Shown: positions 50,390 to 59,912, counted from the first letter of the stretch. The stretch is 64,000 bases of DNA from Streptomyces sp. NBC_01288 (GCF_035982055.1 NZ_CP108427.1:10291001-10355000), one strand, 5' to 3'. The notes: generated from the letters alone by a model not told the origin. Numbers and translations: made by a program.

Positions 50390-51046
50390 TCAGCTCGGCC
50401 CCAGCCCCGCGTCCCGCGCCAACAGGGCCGCCTGGACCCGGTTCTCGCACCGCAGCTTCGTCAGGATCCGGCTGACGTACGTTTTCACCGTCGCCTCGCT
50501 CACATGGATCCGCTCGCCCGCGTCGGCGTTCGACAAGCCCTCGCCGAGCAGCGCGAGCACTTCGAGTTCCCGGGTGCTGAGCGACTCCAGGCGCCGGCGC
50601 GCCTCCTCGCCGCGCGCCGCCGCCCGGCCCGAGGCGAGCTGGTCGACCACGTGACGCGTGGCGGCCGGTGACAGATACGCGTCCCCGGCCGCGGCCGCCC
50701 GTACCGCCTGGATCAGTTCGGCCGGCGCAGAGTCCTTCAGCAGGAACCCGGCGCCACCCTGGCTCAGCGCCCGCAGCACGTTCTCCCGCTCACCGAACGT
50801 CGTCAGGATCAGCGGACGTACGGCCGGTGCCACCCGCCGCAGTTCGGCCAGTGCGGACAGCCCGTCCAGCACGGGCATCTGGATGTCGAGCAGGGCCACG
50901 TCGACGGCGTGCGCGCGGACCAGGTCGACCGCCTCACGGCCGTTGGCCGCCTCCGCCACGACATCGATGTCGTCGGCGGAGGTGAGGATCATCCTGATGC
51001 CCGCCCGGATGAGGGGTTCGTCATCCGCGACGAGGACTCTGATCAC
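50390..51046 (-). CDS. NarL/LuxR-type response regulator
   Basis: The 218-residue protein has a receiver domain (1-120) with acidic Asp-Asp at the start (LVADDEPLIRAGIRMIL), phosphoacceptor Asp in VDVALLDIQMPVLDG and Lys in FLLKDS, then a LuxR helix-turn-helix at about 150-210 (LSTRELEVLALLGEGLSNAD and SEATVKTYVSRILTKL). AGGAGA precedes GTG 51046. The kinase gene ends 46 bases upstream, so the pair is an operon. Targets are unknown. Confidence 0.94.
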   Translation of the reverse strand: MIRVLVADDEPLIRAGIRMILTSADDIDVVAEAANGREAVDLVRAHAVDVALLDIQMPVLDGLSALAELRRVAPAVRPLILTTFGERENVLRALSQGGAGFLLKDSAPAELIQAVRAAAAGDAYLSPAATRHVVDQLASGRAAARGEEARRRLESLSTRELEVLALLGEGLSNADAGERIHVSEATVKTYVSRILTKLRCENRVQAALLARDAGLGPS

Positions 51047-51091
51047 AACTCTCCTGCGGGGCGTGCGACGGGGGCGACGGGCGGCCCAAGA

Positions 51092-52852
51092 CTACGACTT
51101 GGTCGCGAAGGCCCGCTTCTCGATCAGTTTGCCGTCCTTGAAGCAGAAGCGGAAGGCGGGCATGTCCCCTCCCTTGGTCGGCCAGTTCTTCGTGGAGAGA
51201 TACGACGAGCAGGTCGCCCCCGCCGGCTCGGCGGGCGCCTCGTCACCCAAGGTCCCGGCCAGGAACGACTTTCCGTGCGGCAGCCTGTCCCGTACGGCCG
51301 TCTCGGAATCCCCGACCTTCACCGACTCGTAGACCTTCGGATCGAGCATGAGCTTGTCGCCCTCCTTCCCCACCAGGTTGACGATCAGCACGACGGCGAC
51401 CACCCCGAGAACCAGGAAGGTCAGCACTGCGGCGCTGCATCCGATCACGACGCCCTTCTTCTTGCGTCCCATGGCGATGTCGAACTCCTTCTGCCTGTCC
51501 GGCGCACCGGACCAGTCGATGTCCGCACCACCGTCGCCGGGCGCCGCCCCCTCGTTCTGCCCCCGGAAGTCGTTCGCCGCATCGACGAAGGTCGCTCCGC
51601 CCGGCCCCGGGTCCGTCGGCCACCCGCCGCTCTCCGACCCACGCGGCGAGCGGGGACCGTAGGGCAGCACGCCCGCGATGCGGAACCCGCCGTCCGCCGC
51701 GGGCCCCGCGTGCACCATGCCGCCGACCAGCCGGGCCCGTTCCTGAAGCCCCGTCAGCCCCTGCCCGCCGCTCACCACGGTCCGCCGTACGGCCGAAGTC
51801 AGCGCGGGTACCGGCCCGTTGGCGACCTCGACGACCAAGGAGTCCGGCTCGTAACGCAGTTCGACGGCGATCGCGGCGCCCTGCGCGTGCTTCAGGGCAT
51901 TGGTCAGCGCCTCCTGCACGATCCGGAACGCCGCGTGGTCGGCGGCGGGAGCCAGCGGACGTGCCTGGCCCGTACGCCGCAGCGCCACGACCGTCCCCGC
52001 GCCGCGCGATCCGTCCACGAGGCCGTCGATCCCCGCCACGCCCCGCGACTGGGGCTCCAACTCGGTTTCGTGGTCCCGCAGTTGATCGGGGGTGCCGTCA
52101 CGCAGGATGCCGACCGCCTCCCGCAGTTCGTGCATCGCGGTCACGGACGCCTCCCGCAGTACGCCGACCACCTCGCGCTGCCCGCCCGTCAGCTCGCGGT
52201 CGACCTCCAACGCGCCCGTGTGGACGGCGATCAGGGCCAGTTGATGGCCGAGGCTGTCATGCATGTCCTGCGCTATGCGCTGCCGTTCGCGCAGGCGTGA
52301 GTGGGACGCGATCATCTCGCGCTCGCGCAGGAGCTGGGCGTTGTGCTCGTGCAACGCGCGCATCAGCGTGCGGCGTTGGGCACGGTTGCGACTGGCCAGG
52401 CCGGGCACGACCCCCGTCGCCAGGAACGCGAGCGTGGTGAACACCAGCGTCTGTACGGCCGGCAGCGGCTGCGACGGACTGGGGACGGACAGCCCGACGT
52501 AGAGGACGTAGGCGCCCGTGAAGAACGCGAGTGCCCGGCGCGGTGCCTCGATCCGCGCGCCCGCCGACCAGCTCACCACGATCAGCACGAACCCGAAACC
52601 ACCGAGCACACCGGCGACCGCACCGGTGACGAGCAGGGCGCCGGCGGGGAACGCCCGCCGCAGCAGGGAGATCACCGCGGCGACGACCCCGACGGCGACC
52701 ATCCGCAGAGCGCCGTCGCCCGTCTGGGTCACGGCCATGCTCAGGGCCAGGACTACGGCCAGCACCGTCTCGCCGACGATCTGCCGCCGGGACCACATGC
52801 CTGCCGCGCCCAGTCGGCTCCGGACATCGAGGGCCATCGTCTTCGCATTCAC
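51092..52852 (-). CDS. HisKA_3 sensor kinase with extra C-terminal extracytoplasmic domain
   Basis: The 586-residue protein begins with about five TM helices (22-150), then a HisKA_3 dimerisation domain with phosphoacceptor His198 in RIAQDMHDSLGHQLALI, and a GHKL ATPase (RIVQEALTNALKHAQG and GGQGLTGLQERARLVGG) ending near 400. A further 185 residues follow: a low-complexity linker, a TM helix at about 470-492 (VLTFLVLGVVAVVLIVNL) and an outside domain of about 95 residues with two Cys (GATCSSYL and AFRFCFKDG). The last part resembles small secreted streptomycete proteins. GTG 52852 is likely; ATG 52837 is an alternative. Confidence 0.88.
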   Translation of the reverse strand: MNAKTMALDVRSRLGAAGMWSRRQIVGETVLAVVLALSMAVTQTGDGALRMVAVGVVAAVISLLRRAFPAGALLVTGAVAGVLGGFGFVLIVVSWSAGARIEAPRRALAFFTGAYVLYVGLSVPSPSQPLPAVQTLVFTTLAFLATGVVPGLASRNRAQRRTLMRALHEHNAQLLREREMIASHSRLRERQRIAQDMHDSLGHQLALIAVHTGALEVDRELTGGQREVVGVLREASVTAMHELREAVGILRDGTPDQLRDHETELEPQSRGVAGIDGLVDGSRGAGTVVALRRTGQARPLAPAADHAAFRIVQEALTNALKHAQGAAIAVELRYEPDSLVVEVANGPVPALTSAVRRTVVSGGQGLTGLQERARLVGGMVHAGPAADGGFRIAGVLPYGPRSPRGSESGGWPTDPGPGGATFVDAANDFRGQNEGAAPGDGGADIDWSGAPDRQKEFDIAMGRKKKGVVIGCSAAVLTFLVLGVVAVVLIVNLVGKEGDKLMLDPKVYESVKVGDSETAVRDRLPHGKSFLAGTLGDEAPAEPAGATCSSYLSTKNWPTKGGDMPAFRFCFKDGKLIEKRAFATKS

Positions 52853-52953
52853 GCGCCAACGGTATGCAGCAACGCCCGCGCGCACAGCATCCGTTCGTCG
52901 CATCCACGAACGACCAAAGTCGTACGGTCCGCCCCCCACACTGTCCTCGTCCG

Positions 52954-53498
52954 TCAGCCGCCGTTCTTGAAGGACGTGACCTGGCACCGGACCTTGTCCT
53001 TGTCGTAGTCGGGCAGATCCAAGCTGTCCCCGCTGACCAGGGCCCAATTCCCGTCGGAGACAACGCTCTTGATGCCGCGGCGGTTCATGCACCGCACTAT
53101 CGCGCGTACGCCGTCGCCGTAGCGCGGGTTCTTCGCCGGGTCCATCTCCAAAGGCTGCAACGGGTGCTTCGAGTCGCAGGCCTTGATCGCGGGACTGCCG
53201 GCCGGAGCCTTTGTACCGGACGGCACGCCGTGTTCCTCAAGGCAGTGACTCCAGGCGTCCCAGAGCCTGTTGACGTCCTCCTGGCTGTCGTCGAGACGGA
53301 TCCGTAGGTGCCCGGCATCCGGGTCGGCCGCAGTCGCAGCATGCGCGGAGGGGTCGCGATGGAGGCGACACCTTCGTCATGGGTGCCGCCCCCGCCACCA
53401 CCGCAGGCGGCGAGCAGCACGAGGGTCACACCCGAGGCGACGACGGTCAGCAGGGGAGCGGTGACGCCTCGGTGGAGGGAAGGGAGGGAGGAGGGCAT
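52954..53498 (-). pseudogene. lipoprotein gene with a frameshift
   Basis: A frame from ATG 53498 has a lipoprotein signal (PLLTVVASGVTLVLLAACGG) and then loses sense near 53345. In a second frame the protein continues as DAGHLRIRLDDSQEDVNRLW, then CLEEHGVPSGTKAP and CMNRRGIKSVVSDGN, to TGA 52954. The two halves together would form a normal lipoprotein of about 180 residues. One or two bases appear lost or gained within 53340-53390, near C- and G-rich runs, so a sequencing error is possible. Gene lies upstream of the sensor kinase gene on the same strand; a shared role is unproven. Confidence 0.7.
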
Positions 53499-53720
53499 GG
53501 CGTCAACGTGCCGTCCACGTATGAAGATCCTGTCAGCGTCCGATCAGCGACCCATCAGCGTTCTGTGCGGTCGTCCGCCGTCGTACGGCGCCTCGTTCCG
53601 CACGGTGCGCATCGGCGATTACTTCTGTCCCAACGCTGTACGCGTATCCCGTGTTCGAGATAGCGTCACCACGCAGCTGCCGAGTGAAACGATTCAATCC
53701 ATTGCGCTCAAGGGGACGGC
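53499..53720. other. divergent promoter region
   Basis: These 222 bases separate the frameshifted lipoprotein gene from the divergent rhamnosidase gene. No gene is evident. TAGCGT near 53659 is a possible -10 for the rhamnosidase; no strong operator was seen. Confidence 0.4.
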
Positions 53721-56360
53721 ATGGCGTCGAACAGCACACCGGACAAAGGCATTTCCCGTCGCGTAGCTCTGGCCGCAGCCGGCACCGTCGGACTCACCGC
53801 GGCGTCCCTCTCCACCGGACTCCCCACGGCTGAAGCACTTCCCGCCGAGGGGGCCTCCGGTTCGCTCACCTCCAACCCGCCCCGCCGCTCCGGTGGTTGG
53901 CACCGCTACGTCCAGGGCCCGTCCTCGCGTACGGTCCGCCCGGTGCGGATCACCACGTCGACCGGAGACGTGAAGAACCCGGACGCGCTGCTCAAGCCCG
54001 GCGGAGCCAGATCCGTCCTGCGTCGCCCGCAGCCCGCGGCGGCGCCGACCTGGCCCGCCGGCACCACGGCCGAGGCGTCCTCGGCCCACGCGGGCAACAA
54101 CGGCAACGACGGCCAGCCGCGCACCTACGACGCCACCAACGCGGTCGACGGGAACCCGGACACCTTCTGGAACGACGACACCCTCGGCGTCTTCCCCGAC
54201 GTCCTCACCATCACCGCGCCGCAGGTCACGACCTTGCAGGGGATCACGGTGATCTCCAACAGCGACGGCGTGCCGACCGACTACACCGTCGACGTGTGGA
54301 CCGACGGCGACTGGCACACCGCCGCCACGGTCACCGGCAACGACGCGGTGCAGAAGGCCGTTCCGTTCACGGCGAAGGTCAGCACCGACCGCGTCCGCAT
54401 CACGGTGACCCACGCGCAGGACACCTCGCACGGCGACTTCACCCGGATCAACGAGGTCTGGCCCGCACCGGTCGAGCCCGTCCCGATACCGACCGTCACC
54501 GTGGACTTCGGCAAGGTCGTCGTCGGATACCCGCAGATCAGGTTCACGTCGGCGTCCACCAACTCGCCCGGTGTACGGGTCGCGTTCTCCGAGACCCGCC
54601 AATTCCTCACCGACCGCTCGGACTTCACCCGCGCCGACCAGGCGGGCGGCGCCGGAGGGGGTACCGACCAGTTCGCCGTCCCCGCGAAGGGCGCCAACTG
54701 GGTTGACCACAAAGGCTTCCAGGCCGGAGACAAGGTCTTCGCGGACGGCCTGCACGGATTCCGCTACCTCAAGATCAGCCTCGACGCACTCGCCTCGGAC
54801 AGCCCCGCCGCGCAGCCCTGGGGGACTGTCGAAATCGACTCCGTGGCGCTTCAGTTCACCGCGTACGTGGGCACACCGAGCACCTACCGCGGCTGGTTCC
54901 TGTGCTCCGACGACGAGTTGAATCGTTACTGGTACGGCGCCGCCTACACCAACGAACTCGTCACCGACACCTTCCGCCAGGACGACGTCGACCCCCGCAA
55001 CGCGTGGAGCGCCACGCTGGAAGGCAAGTTGGTCCTCCAGGACGGAGCCAAGCGCGACCGCGACCCGTACGTCGGCGACCTCGCCGTCTCCGCGCGCACC
55101 CTCTACCTCACCCACGACGACGCGGCCGCCGCGGCCCGCAACGTCCTGGCCGACCTCGCCGACCACCAGCGCGCCGACGGCTGGATCCCGCCCGCCTCCA
55201 TCGGCAACTACACCCTCCCGCTCTTCGACTATCCGCTGTACTGGGTCACGTGCAGCTGGGACTACGTCCTCTACACCGGCGACCGCCAGTACGCGACGCG
55301 CTACTACCCGACCCTGCTGAAGGTCCTGGACACCTGGTACCCGAGCGTCACGGACGGCGCCGGCCTGCTGAGCAAGGGCCTCAACGGCACCGACGGATAC
55401 GGCGACTACGCCTTCCTCGGCCGCACCGGCCGCGTCACCTACTACAACGCGCTCTACGTCCAAGCCCTCCAGAACGCCGCCCAGTTGGCCCGCCTGCTGG
55501 GCCAGAAGGCCGACGCCACACGCTGGAGCACACGGGCCGACAACGTTGCCCAGGCCGTCAACTCCCTGCTGTGGGACGCTAATGCGGGCGCCTACCTGGA
55601 CTCGGGGACGGGCGCGGTACGGCACGCCCAGGACGGCAACTCCCTCGCCGTCGTCACCGGCATCGCCGACGCGGCCCGCGCCACCTCGACACTCGCACAT
55701 CTCGACGCGACGACGCGACGGCCGTACGGGAACGCCTTCATGGACAACGACACGCTCTTCGACCAGGCGTCGCAGCGGGTCTACGCCTTCACCTCGTACC
55801 CGGAGATCGAGGCCCGCTTCCTCAGCGGTCAGGCCGGGTCCGCGCTCGACCAGATCCGCCGTATGTACGGCTGGATGGACAAGAACGACCCCGGCATCAC
55901 CCACTGGGAGGGCATCGGCCCCAACGGTTCGCTGTACGAGGACGCCTACACCAGCATGGCCCACGGCTGGTCCACCGGTGTCCTGCCGGCGCTGACCCAC
56001 AACCTGCTGGGCGCCCGGCCGACTTCACCCGGGTACGCCACCTGGGAGGTACGTCCGCAGCCCGGTGACGTCGACTGGGCGACGGGTCAACTCCCCTCCC
56101 CGCACGGCCCGTTGGGCGTGGAGTGGGAGAACAGCGCCCGCGTCTTCCGGCTCACCGTTCACGTGCCCCGGCACACCCAAGGCTCGGTCGTCTTCCCCGG
56201 TGACGCGCGCGGTCTGCGCGTGAGTGTCGGTCGGCGGACGCTGTGGGACGGGCGGCGGGCGTCGAGCCGCGATGTGACCGTGATCGACGGGACGGCGGTC
56301 ACGGTCGAGGGCCTCGGTGCGGGAGACCACAGCTTCGTGAGCGAAGTGCGCGGCAACTGA
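53721..56360 (+). CDS. Tat-exported GH78-like alpha-L-rhamnosidase
   Basis: The 879-residue protein has a Tat signal (ISRRVALAAAGTVGLTAAS, twin Arg 13-14), an F5/8 type C-like carbohydrate-binding domain at about 115-250, and a GH78-like catalytic core: a beta region, then an (alpha/alpha)6 barrel with WSATLEGKLVLQDGAKRDRD, then DPYVGDLAVSARTLYL, and EGIGPNGSLYEDAYTSM near the end. GH78 enzymes remove alpha-L-rhamnose from glycans or glycosides. The general acid was not assigned with certainty. AAGGGGA precedes ATG 53721. The sugar transporter downstream may take up the product. Confidence 0.88.
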   Translation: MASNSTPDKGISRRVALAAAGTVGLTAASLSTGLPTAEALPAEGASGSLTSNPPRRSGGWHRYVQGPSSRTVRPVRITTSTGDVKNPDALLKPGGARSVLRRPQPAAAPTWPAGTTAEASSAHAGNNGNDGQPRTYDATNAVDGNPDTFWNDDTLGVFPDVLTITAPQVTTLQGITVISNSDGVPTDYTVDVWTDGDWHTAATVTGNDAVQKAVPFTAKVSTDRVRITVTHAQDTSHGDFTRINEVWPAPVEPVPIPTVTVDFGKVVVGYPQIRFTSASTNSPGVRVAFSETRQFLTDRSDFTRADQAGGAGGGTDQFAVPAKGANWVDHKGFQAGDKVFADGLHGFRYLKISLDALASDSPAAQPWGTVEIDSVALQFTAYVGTPSTYRGWFLCSDDELNRYWYGAAYTNELVTDTFRQDDVDPRNAWSATLEGKLVLQDGAKRDRDPYVGDLAVSARTLYLTHDDAAAAARNVLADLADHQRADGWIPPASIGNYTLPLFDYPLYWVTCSWDYVLYTGDRQYATRYYPTLLKVLDTWYPSVTDGAGLLSKGLNGTDGYGDYAFLGRTGRVTYYNALYVQALQNAAQLARLLGQKADATRWSTRADNVAQAVNSLLWDANAGAYLDSGTGAVRHAQDGNSLAVVTGIADAARATSTLAHLDATTRRPYGNAFMDNDTLFDQASQRVYAFTSYPEIEARFLSGQAGSALDQIRRMYGWMDKNDPGITHWEGIGPNGSLYEDAYTSMAHGWSTGVLPALTHNLLGARPTSPGYATWEVRPQPGDVDWATGQLPSPHGPLGVEWENSARVFRLTVHVPRHTQGSVVFPGDARGLRVSVGRRTLWDGRRASSRDVTVIDGTAVTVEGLGAGDHSFVSEVRGN

Positions 56361-56439
56361 CCTTATTGGTGAGCCTCGTCGGCGCACGGCGTCGCGATGA
56401 ACCGCTCCGGGACGGACCAACAGGCGTCTGGTTCGGGGC

Positions 56440-56465
56440 GGTTCACTGTGAACCGGGTGAACCGG
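56440..56465. promoter_or_regulatory. candidate operator with inverted and direct repeats
   Basis: GGTTCACTGTGAACC (56440-56454) is an inverted repeat of GGTTCA around CTG. GTGAACCGG then occurs twice in tandem (56448-56465). The site lies about 100 bases before the MFS gene and upstream of its predicted promoter. A regulator is not identified. Confidence 0.5.
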
Positions 56466-56511
56466 GCGTTCGCTTTGGCTAATTGTGGCGGGTGTTTTGC
56501 CGGTCCTTGCG

Positions 56512-56541
56512 TTGCCCCGGGCCGCCGCGCCCACCTAGCCT
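56512..56541 (+). promoter_or_regulatory. predicted promoter of the MFS gene
   Basis: TTGCCC (56512-56517) and TAGCCT (56536-56541) are separated by 18 bases. Transcription would start near 56548, 20 bases before the start codon, leaving room for the ribosome site. Confidence 0.45.
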
Positions 56542-56567
56542 GACCTGCGGACCAAGGGAGGGCCGAC

Positions 56568-57830
56568 ATGCTGAAGACCGTCCGGGAACAGGCAGCGGGA
56601 CTCACCAGGGATCAGCGCAACGCCTTCGTCGCCGCCTACTTGGGCTGGGCGATGGACGCCTTCGACTACTTCCTCGTCGTGCTCGTCTACAGCGAGATCG
56701 CCGACGACTTCCACGTCTCCCTCACCGACATGGCCTTCCTCACCACGGCCACCCTGGTGATGCGACCGGTCGGCGCTCTCATCTTCGGCCTGTGGGCCGA
56801 CCGCAAAGGCCGCCGGACCCCGCTCATGGTCGACGTGGCCTTCTACTCGGTCATCGGATTCGCCTGCGCCTTCGCACCCAACTACACCGTGCTGCTCGTA
56901 CTGCGCCTGCTGTACGGCATCGGCATGGGCGGCGAGTGGGGCCTGGGCGCGGCGCTCGCCATGGAGAAGATCCCGGCCGAGCGACGCGGATTCTGGTCGG
57001 GCCTGCTACAGAGCGGCTACTCGCTCGGCTATCTGCTCGCCGCGGTGGCGTTCTTCGTCATCGAACCCGCCTTCGGCTGGCGGGGGTTGTTCGCCTTCAG
57101 CCTGGTGCCCGCCCTCGTCTCGCTGTGGGTTCGCGCCCGGGTGGAGGAGAGCGAGGTCTGGGAGAAGAGCGTCAAACTCAACCGCACCCCCGCCTACCAG
57201 GTGTTCAAGAACCCCGCGGTGCTACGGCGGTTCGTGTACCTGGTCGCGCTGATGACCGCGTTCAACTGGATGTCGCACGGCACCCAGGACATCTACCCGA
57301 CCTTCGTGAAGAAGGGCCTGGGCCTGTCCCCGGACACCGCGATCGCCATCGCCGTGGTCTACAACATCGGCGCCATCATCGGCGGCATGGTCCTCGGGGC
57401 GTACTCCGAGCGGCTGGGGCGCCGGCGCACGATCATGATCGCGGCGGCCGCGGGCCTGGTCGTGGTGCCCTTCTTCGTCCTGTCCAGCACGGTGGGCTGG
57501 CTGATGCTGTCCTCCTTCCTGATGCAACTGTGCGTACAGGGAGCCTGGGGCGTCATCCCCGCGCACCTCACCGAGATGAGCCCGGACACGATCCGGGGTT
57601 TCTATCCCGGAGTCACCTACCAACTCGGCAACCTGATCGCCGCCCTCAACCTGCCGATCCAGGAGGCCCTCGCCGAACGGCACGGCTATCCGGCGGCGAT
57701 GGCGTGGACCGTAACTCCCGCCCTGGTCCTGGTGATTGTGCTGAGCGCCGTCGGCAAGGAGGCCAAGGGGATCCGGTTCGGCGGTACGGGGACGCAGGCC
57801 CCGAGTACTCCGGCGGCGGACCCGGTGTAG
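56568..57830 (+). CDS. MFS sugar-acid/sialate-type transporter
   Basis: The 420-residue protein has twelve TM helices and MFS motifs: [20 protein letters not shown] in TM1, [15 protein letters not shown] in the loop between TM2 and TM3, and [14 protein letters not shown] in the second half. It fits the sialate:H+/aromatic-acid symporter groups (MHS/SHS), close to NanT-like and lactate permeases. AAGGGAGGG precedes ATG 56568. It follows the rhamnosidase gene after 207 bases that hold a possible operator and a promoter, so coregulation is possible. Substrate not certain. Confidence 0.87.
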   Translation: MLKTVREQAAGLTRDQRNAFVAAYLGWAMDAFDYFLVVLVYSEIADDFHVSLTDMAFLTTATLVMRPVGALIFGLWADRKGRRTPLMVDVAFYSVIGFACAFAPNYTVLLVLRLLYGIGMGGEWGLGAALAMEKIPAERRGFWSGLLQSGYSLGYLLAAVAFFVIEPAFGWRGLFAFSLVPALVSLWVRARVEESEVWEKSVKLNRTPAYQVFKNPAVLRRFVYLVALMTAFNWMSHGTQDIYPTFVKKGLGLSPDTAIAIAVVYNIGAIIGGMVLGAYSERLGRRRTIMIAAAAGLVVVPFFVLSSTVGWLMLSSFLMQLCVQGAWGVIPAHLTEMSPDTIRGFYPGVTYQLGNLIAALNLPIQEALAERHGYPAAMAWTVTPALVLVIVLSAVGKEAKGIRFGGTGTQAPSTPAADPV

Positions 57831-57865
57831 CTCCGGCGGCGCGTGCGGGGGCAGCCGATCGCAGG

Positions 57866-59122
57866 TCAGAGGACCGGTGTACCCGGTCCCGTGGCGACAA
57901 CCGGCTCCACCCGTCGCGCGCGGGGCCGACCGCGTCGAAGCAGAGGCCGTTCGACGAGGGCGTACGACGCGAGGGCCGCGGCGAACGTGGCCGCGAGGCC
58001 GGTCTGGAGCAGGGCGTCACCGCGCACGCCGAGGTCGTGCAGCAGCCGGATGACGGGGTAGTGCCACAGATACATCCCGTAACTGAGGTTGCGCCCGGTC
58101 CAGACCATCGCGGACAGCGACAGCAGGCGGGTGGGCCACGACCGGGGGCACAGTTCCAGCGCGGCGACCACGCAGGCCGTCAGCAGGGCGGCAACCAGGA
58201 AACCGACCGTGTACCAGACGGGATTCCAGCCGCTCACCTCGGTGATCGGGATCTGCCAGGCGATCAGCCCCAGCACCGCGAGCGCGGGCCAGCAGAGCCG
58301 ACCCGCCCAGCGGCGCAGCGACGCCAGCCGGGGATCGTCGGCGCGCAGTCGGGCCAGGGCGAGGGCGAGCAGGGCGCCGATGAGGAGTTGGTCGGCGCGG
58401 GTGTCGGGGCCGTTGTAGATACGGTGCGCGGCTGTCGGGTCCCAGAGCACCGTCCGCCAGAGCACCGGCAGGACGCACAGGACCGCGACGCAGGCCAGCA
58501 CCACGCGTGCCGTCGCGTGCCGCAGCAGGACGAGCAGGAGGAGTGGCCAGGCGAGATAGAACTGCTCCTCCACGCCAAGGGACCAGGTGTGACTGAGGGG
58601 CGCGGTGAGATCCGAGTACGTCCCGGAGTCCCCGGCCCGTACGAGATTGACCACCGATCCCGCGGCCAGCGCCGCGGCCGCCCACGCTCCGCGGAACAGC
58701 GGCAGCGCGAACGTCACGGACAGCAGGGCGGTGACCGCGCACATCACCAGCAGAGCCGGCATCAGGCGCACCCACCGGCGCCGATAGAACGACCACAGTC
58801 CGATGCCACCGGTACGGGCGTACTCGCCGACCAGCAGCCGCGTGATGACGAAACCGCTGATCGTGAAGAACACGTCCACACCCACCGAGCCGCCCGGCAC
58901 CAGGTCCGGCTCCACGTGGTAGACGATCACCAGCACCACCGCGACCGTCCGCAACCCGTCCAGCCCCGCGACCCGCCCACCACCCCGCAGCGCCGACGAG
59001 AAGCCCCGCCCGCCGCCTCTGCCCCGTTCCGCGGACGCGGGCACGAGCGGCGGCGGCGCCGCCCGCACATCAGGGCTCTGCTCCGTGGCCTCGTCTACCG
59101 TGCTCCGCTGGAGGGTGCTCAT
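57866..59122 (-). CDS. acyltransferase-3 family membrane protein
   Basis: The 418-residue integral membrane protein has about ten TM helices and the AT3 motifs: an N-terminal GLDGLRTVAVVLVIVYHVEP with the catalytic His, VDVFFTISGFVITRLL and SHTWSLGVEEQFYLAWPLLL. AT3 proteins transfer acetyl or longer acyl groups to sugars, antibiotics or cell-surface polymers. A 47-residue Pro/Ala/Glu-rich N-terminus precedes TM1. It converges on the MFS gene. A role in modifying the peptide made by the downstream NRPS is possible but has no support beyond distance. Confidence 0.9.
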   Translation of the reverse strand: MSTLQRSTVDEATEQSPDVRAAPPPLVPASAERGRGGGRGFSSALRGGGRVAGLDGLRTVAVVLVIVYHVEPDLVPGGSVGVDVFFTISGFVITRLLVGEYARTGGIGLWSFYRRRWVRLMPALLVMCAVTALLSVTFALPLFRGAWAAAALAAGSVVNLVRAGDSGTYSDLTAPLSHTWSLGVEEQFYLAWPLLLLVLLRHATARVVLACVAVLCVLPVLWRTVLWDPTAAHRIYNGPDTRADQLLIGALLALALARLRADDPRLASLRRWAGRLCWPALAVLGLIAWQIPITEVSGWNPVWYTVGFLVAALLTACVVAALELCPRSWPTRLLSLSAMVWTGRNLSYGMYLWHYPVIRLLHDLGVRGDALLQTGLAATFAAALASYALVERPLLRRGRPRARRVEPVVATGPGTPVL

Positions 59123-59270
59123 ATCGGCCGCGTCTGCCCACGCCTGCGCGGATCACACAAATTCTCATGGTGCGCACAGGTTGGCGTTGCTCTGGCGTTG
59201 CCTTTCGGACGCCGGTGTCCGGCGACTAATGGTCGGCAGACAGGCCGCCTGACTTGGCAGACTGATCGGC

Positions 59271-59840
59271 ATGGCCAACTCGTATGCGCAGGCAGTGCTG
59301 AGGACGACGGATCTTGCCGAGGTACTGCGCGCCGCCGGGCGACTGCTCGAACTCGCCGACACCACGGAACTCGAAGTCGACTTCGAGGCAAGGGTTTCCA
59401 CGCCCGGAGAGCTGGAGCGGTTGAGCGGGGTGATGCCGGAGGCCGAGTGGTTCTCCTACGGAACCGACCGACACGGCTTCTCGAAGGATGGCGGAGTTCC
59501 GTCGGAGTGCCTCCCGGTCCTCCTGCGCAGATGGTGCATGGCCCCGGAAACCGTGGAGGAGTTCGTGGCCGTGGCCGGGGACGTCCCGGCCATGGTCCGC
59601 TGGGACTTCAACGGTTGGCCCGAGGCTCCGGAAGTGGGTCTCGGCAGCGGTGGTTGCAGAGGCGCTTACGTGACGGTGTGCATGAACGCACGCGACCTCG
59701 ACATCTGCTTCGTCGAGGAGCCCGCGCCGGACCACACGCTGTACGTCCACGTGAAGCAGATCGAGGCCGAACGGGCTCCCTGGCTGGCGGCACAGGTCGG
59801 CCTGCGGATCATCGGGGAGTTGGAGATGGCACCCCTCTGA
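59271..59840 (+). CDS. hypothetical 189-residue protein
   Basis: An acidic soluble protein of unknown function. It has alternating helices and strands (SYAQAVLRTTDLAEVLRAAG, FSYGTDRHGFSKDGGVP, VGLGSGGCRGAYVTVCMNA, then TLYVHVKQIEAERAPW). Three Cys lie in the middle. A weak ribosome site or none is present; CAGACT ends seven bases before ATG 59271. It is followed after 72 bases by another hypothetical gene and then by the NRPS gene, all on the same strand. It resembles no immunity or scaffold family that I recognise. Confidence 0.75.
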   Translation: MANSYAQAVLRTTDLAEVLRAAGRLLELADTTELEVDFEARVSTPGELERLSGVMPEAEWFSYGTDRHGFSKDGGVPSECLPVLLRRWCMAPETVEEFVAVAGDVPAMVRWDFNGWPEAPEVGLGSGGCRGAYVTVCMNARDLDICFVEEPAPDHTLYVHVKQIEAERAPWLAAQVGLRIIGELEMAPL

Positions 59841-59912
59841 GGTTGCACTGTTGCACTCAGAACGTCCGCCGGGCCGGCCTGCCGAACTGGCCATCGCCGT
59901 AGAGGAGATGCA

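Noticed and set aside
53694-56000. Long minus-strand frame opposite the rhamnosidase
   Set aside because: It is complementary to a gene with clear Tat signal and GH78 motifs; the minus-strand product is Val/Gly/Arg-rich and has no motif.
56483-59902. Very long open frame (over 1100 codons) on the plus strand
   Set aside because: It overlaps the MFS gene and is antisense to the acyltransferase gene. The translation is Arg/Gly/His-rich with no domain, as expected for an off-frame reading of GC-rich coding DNA.
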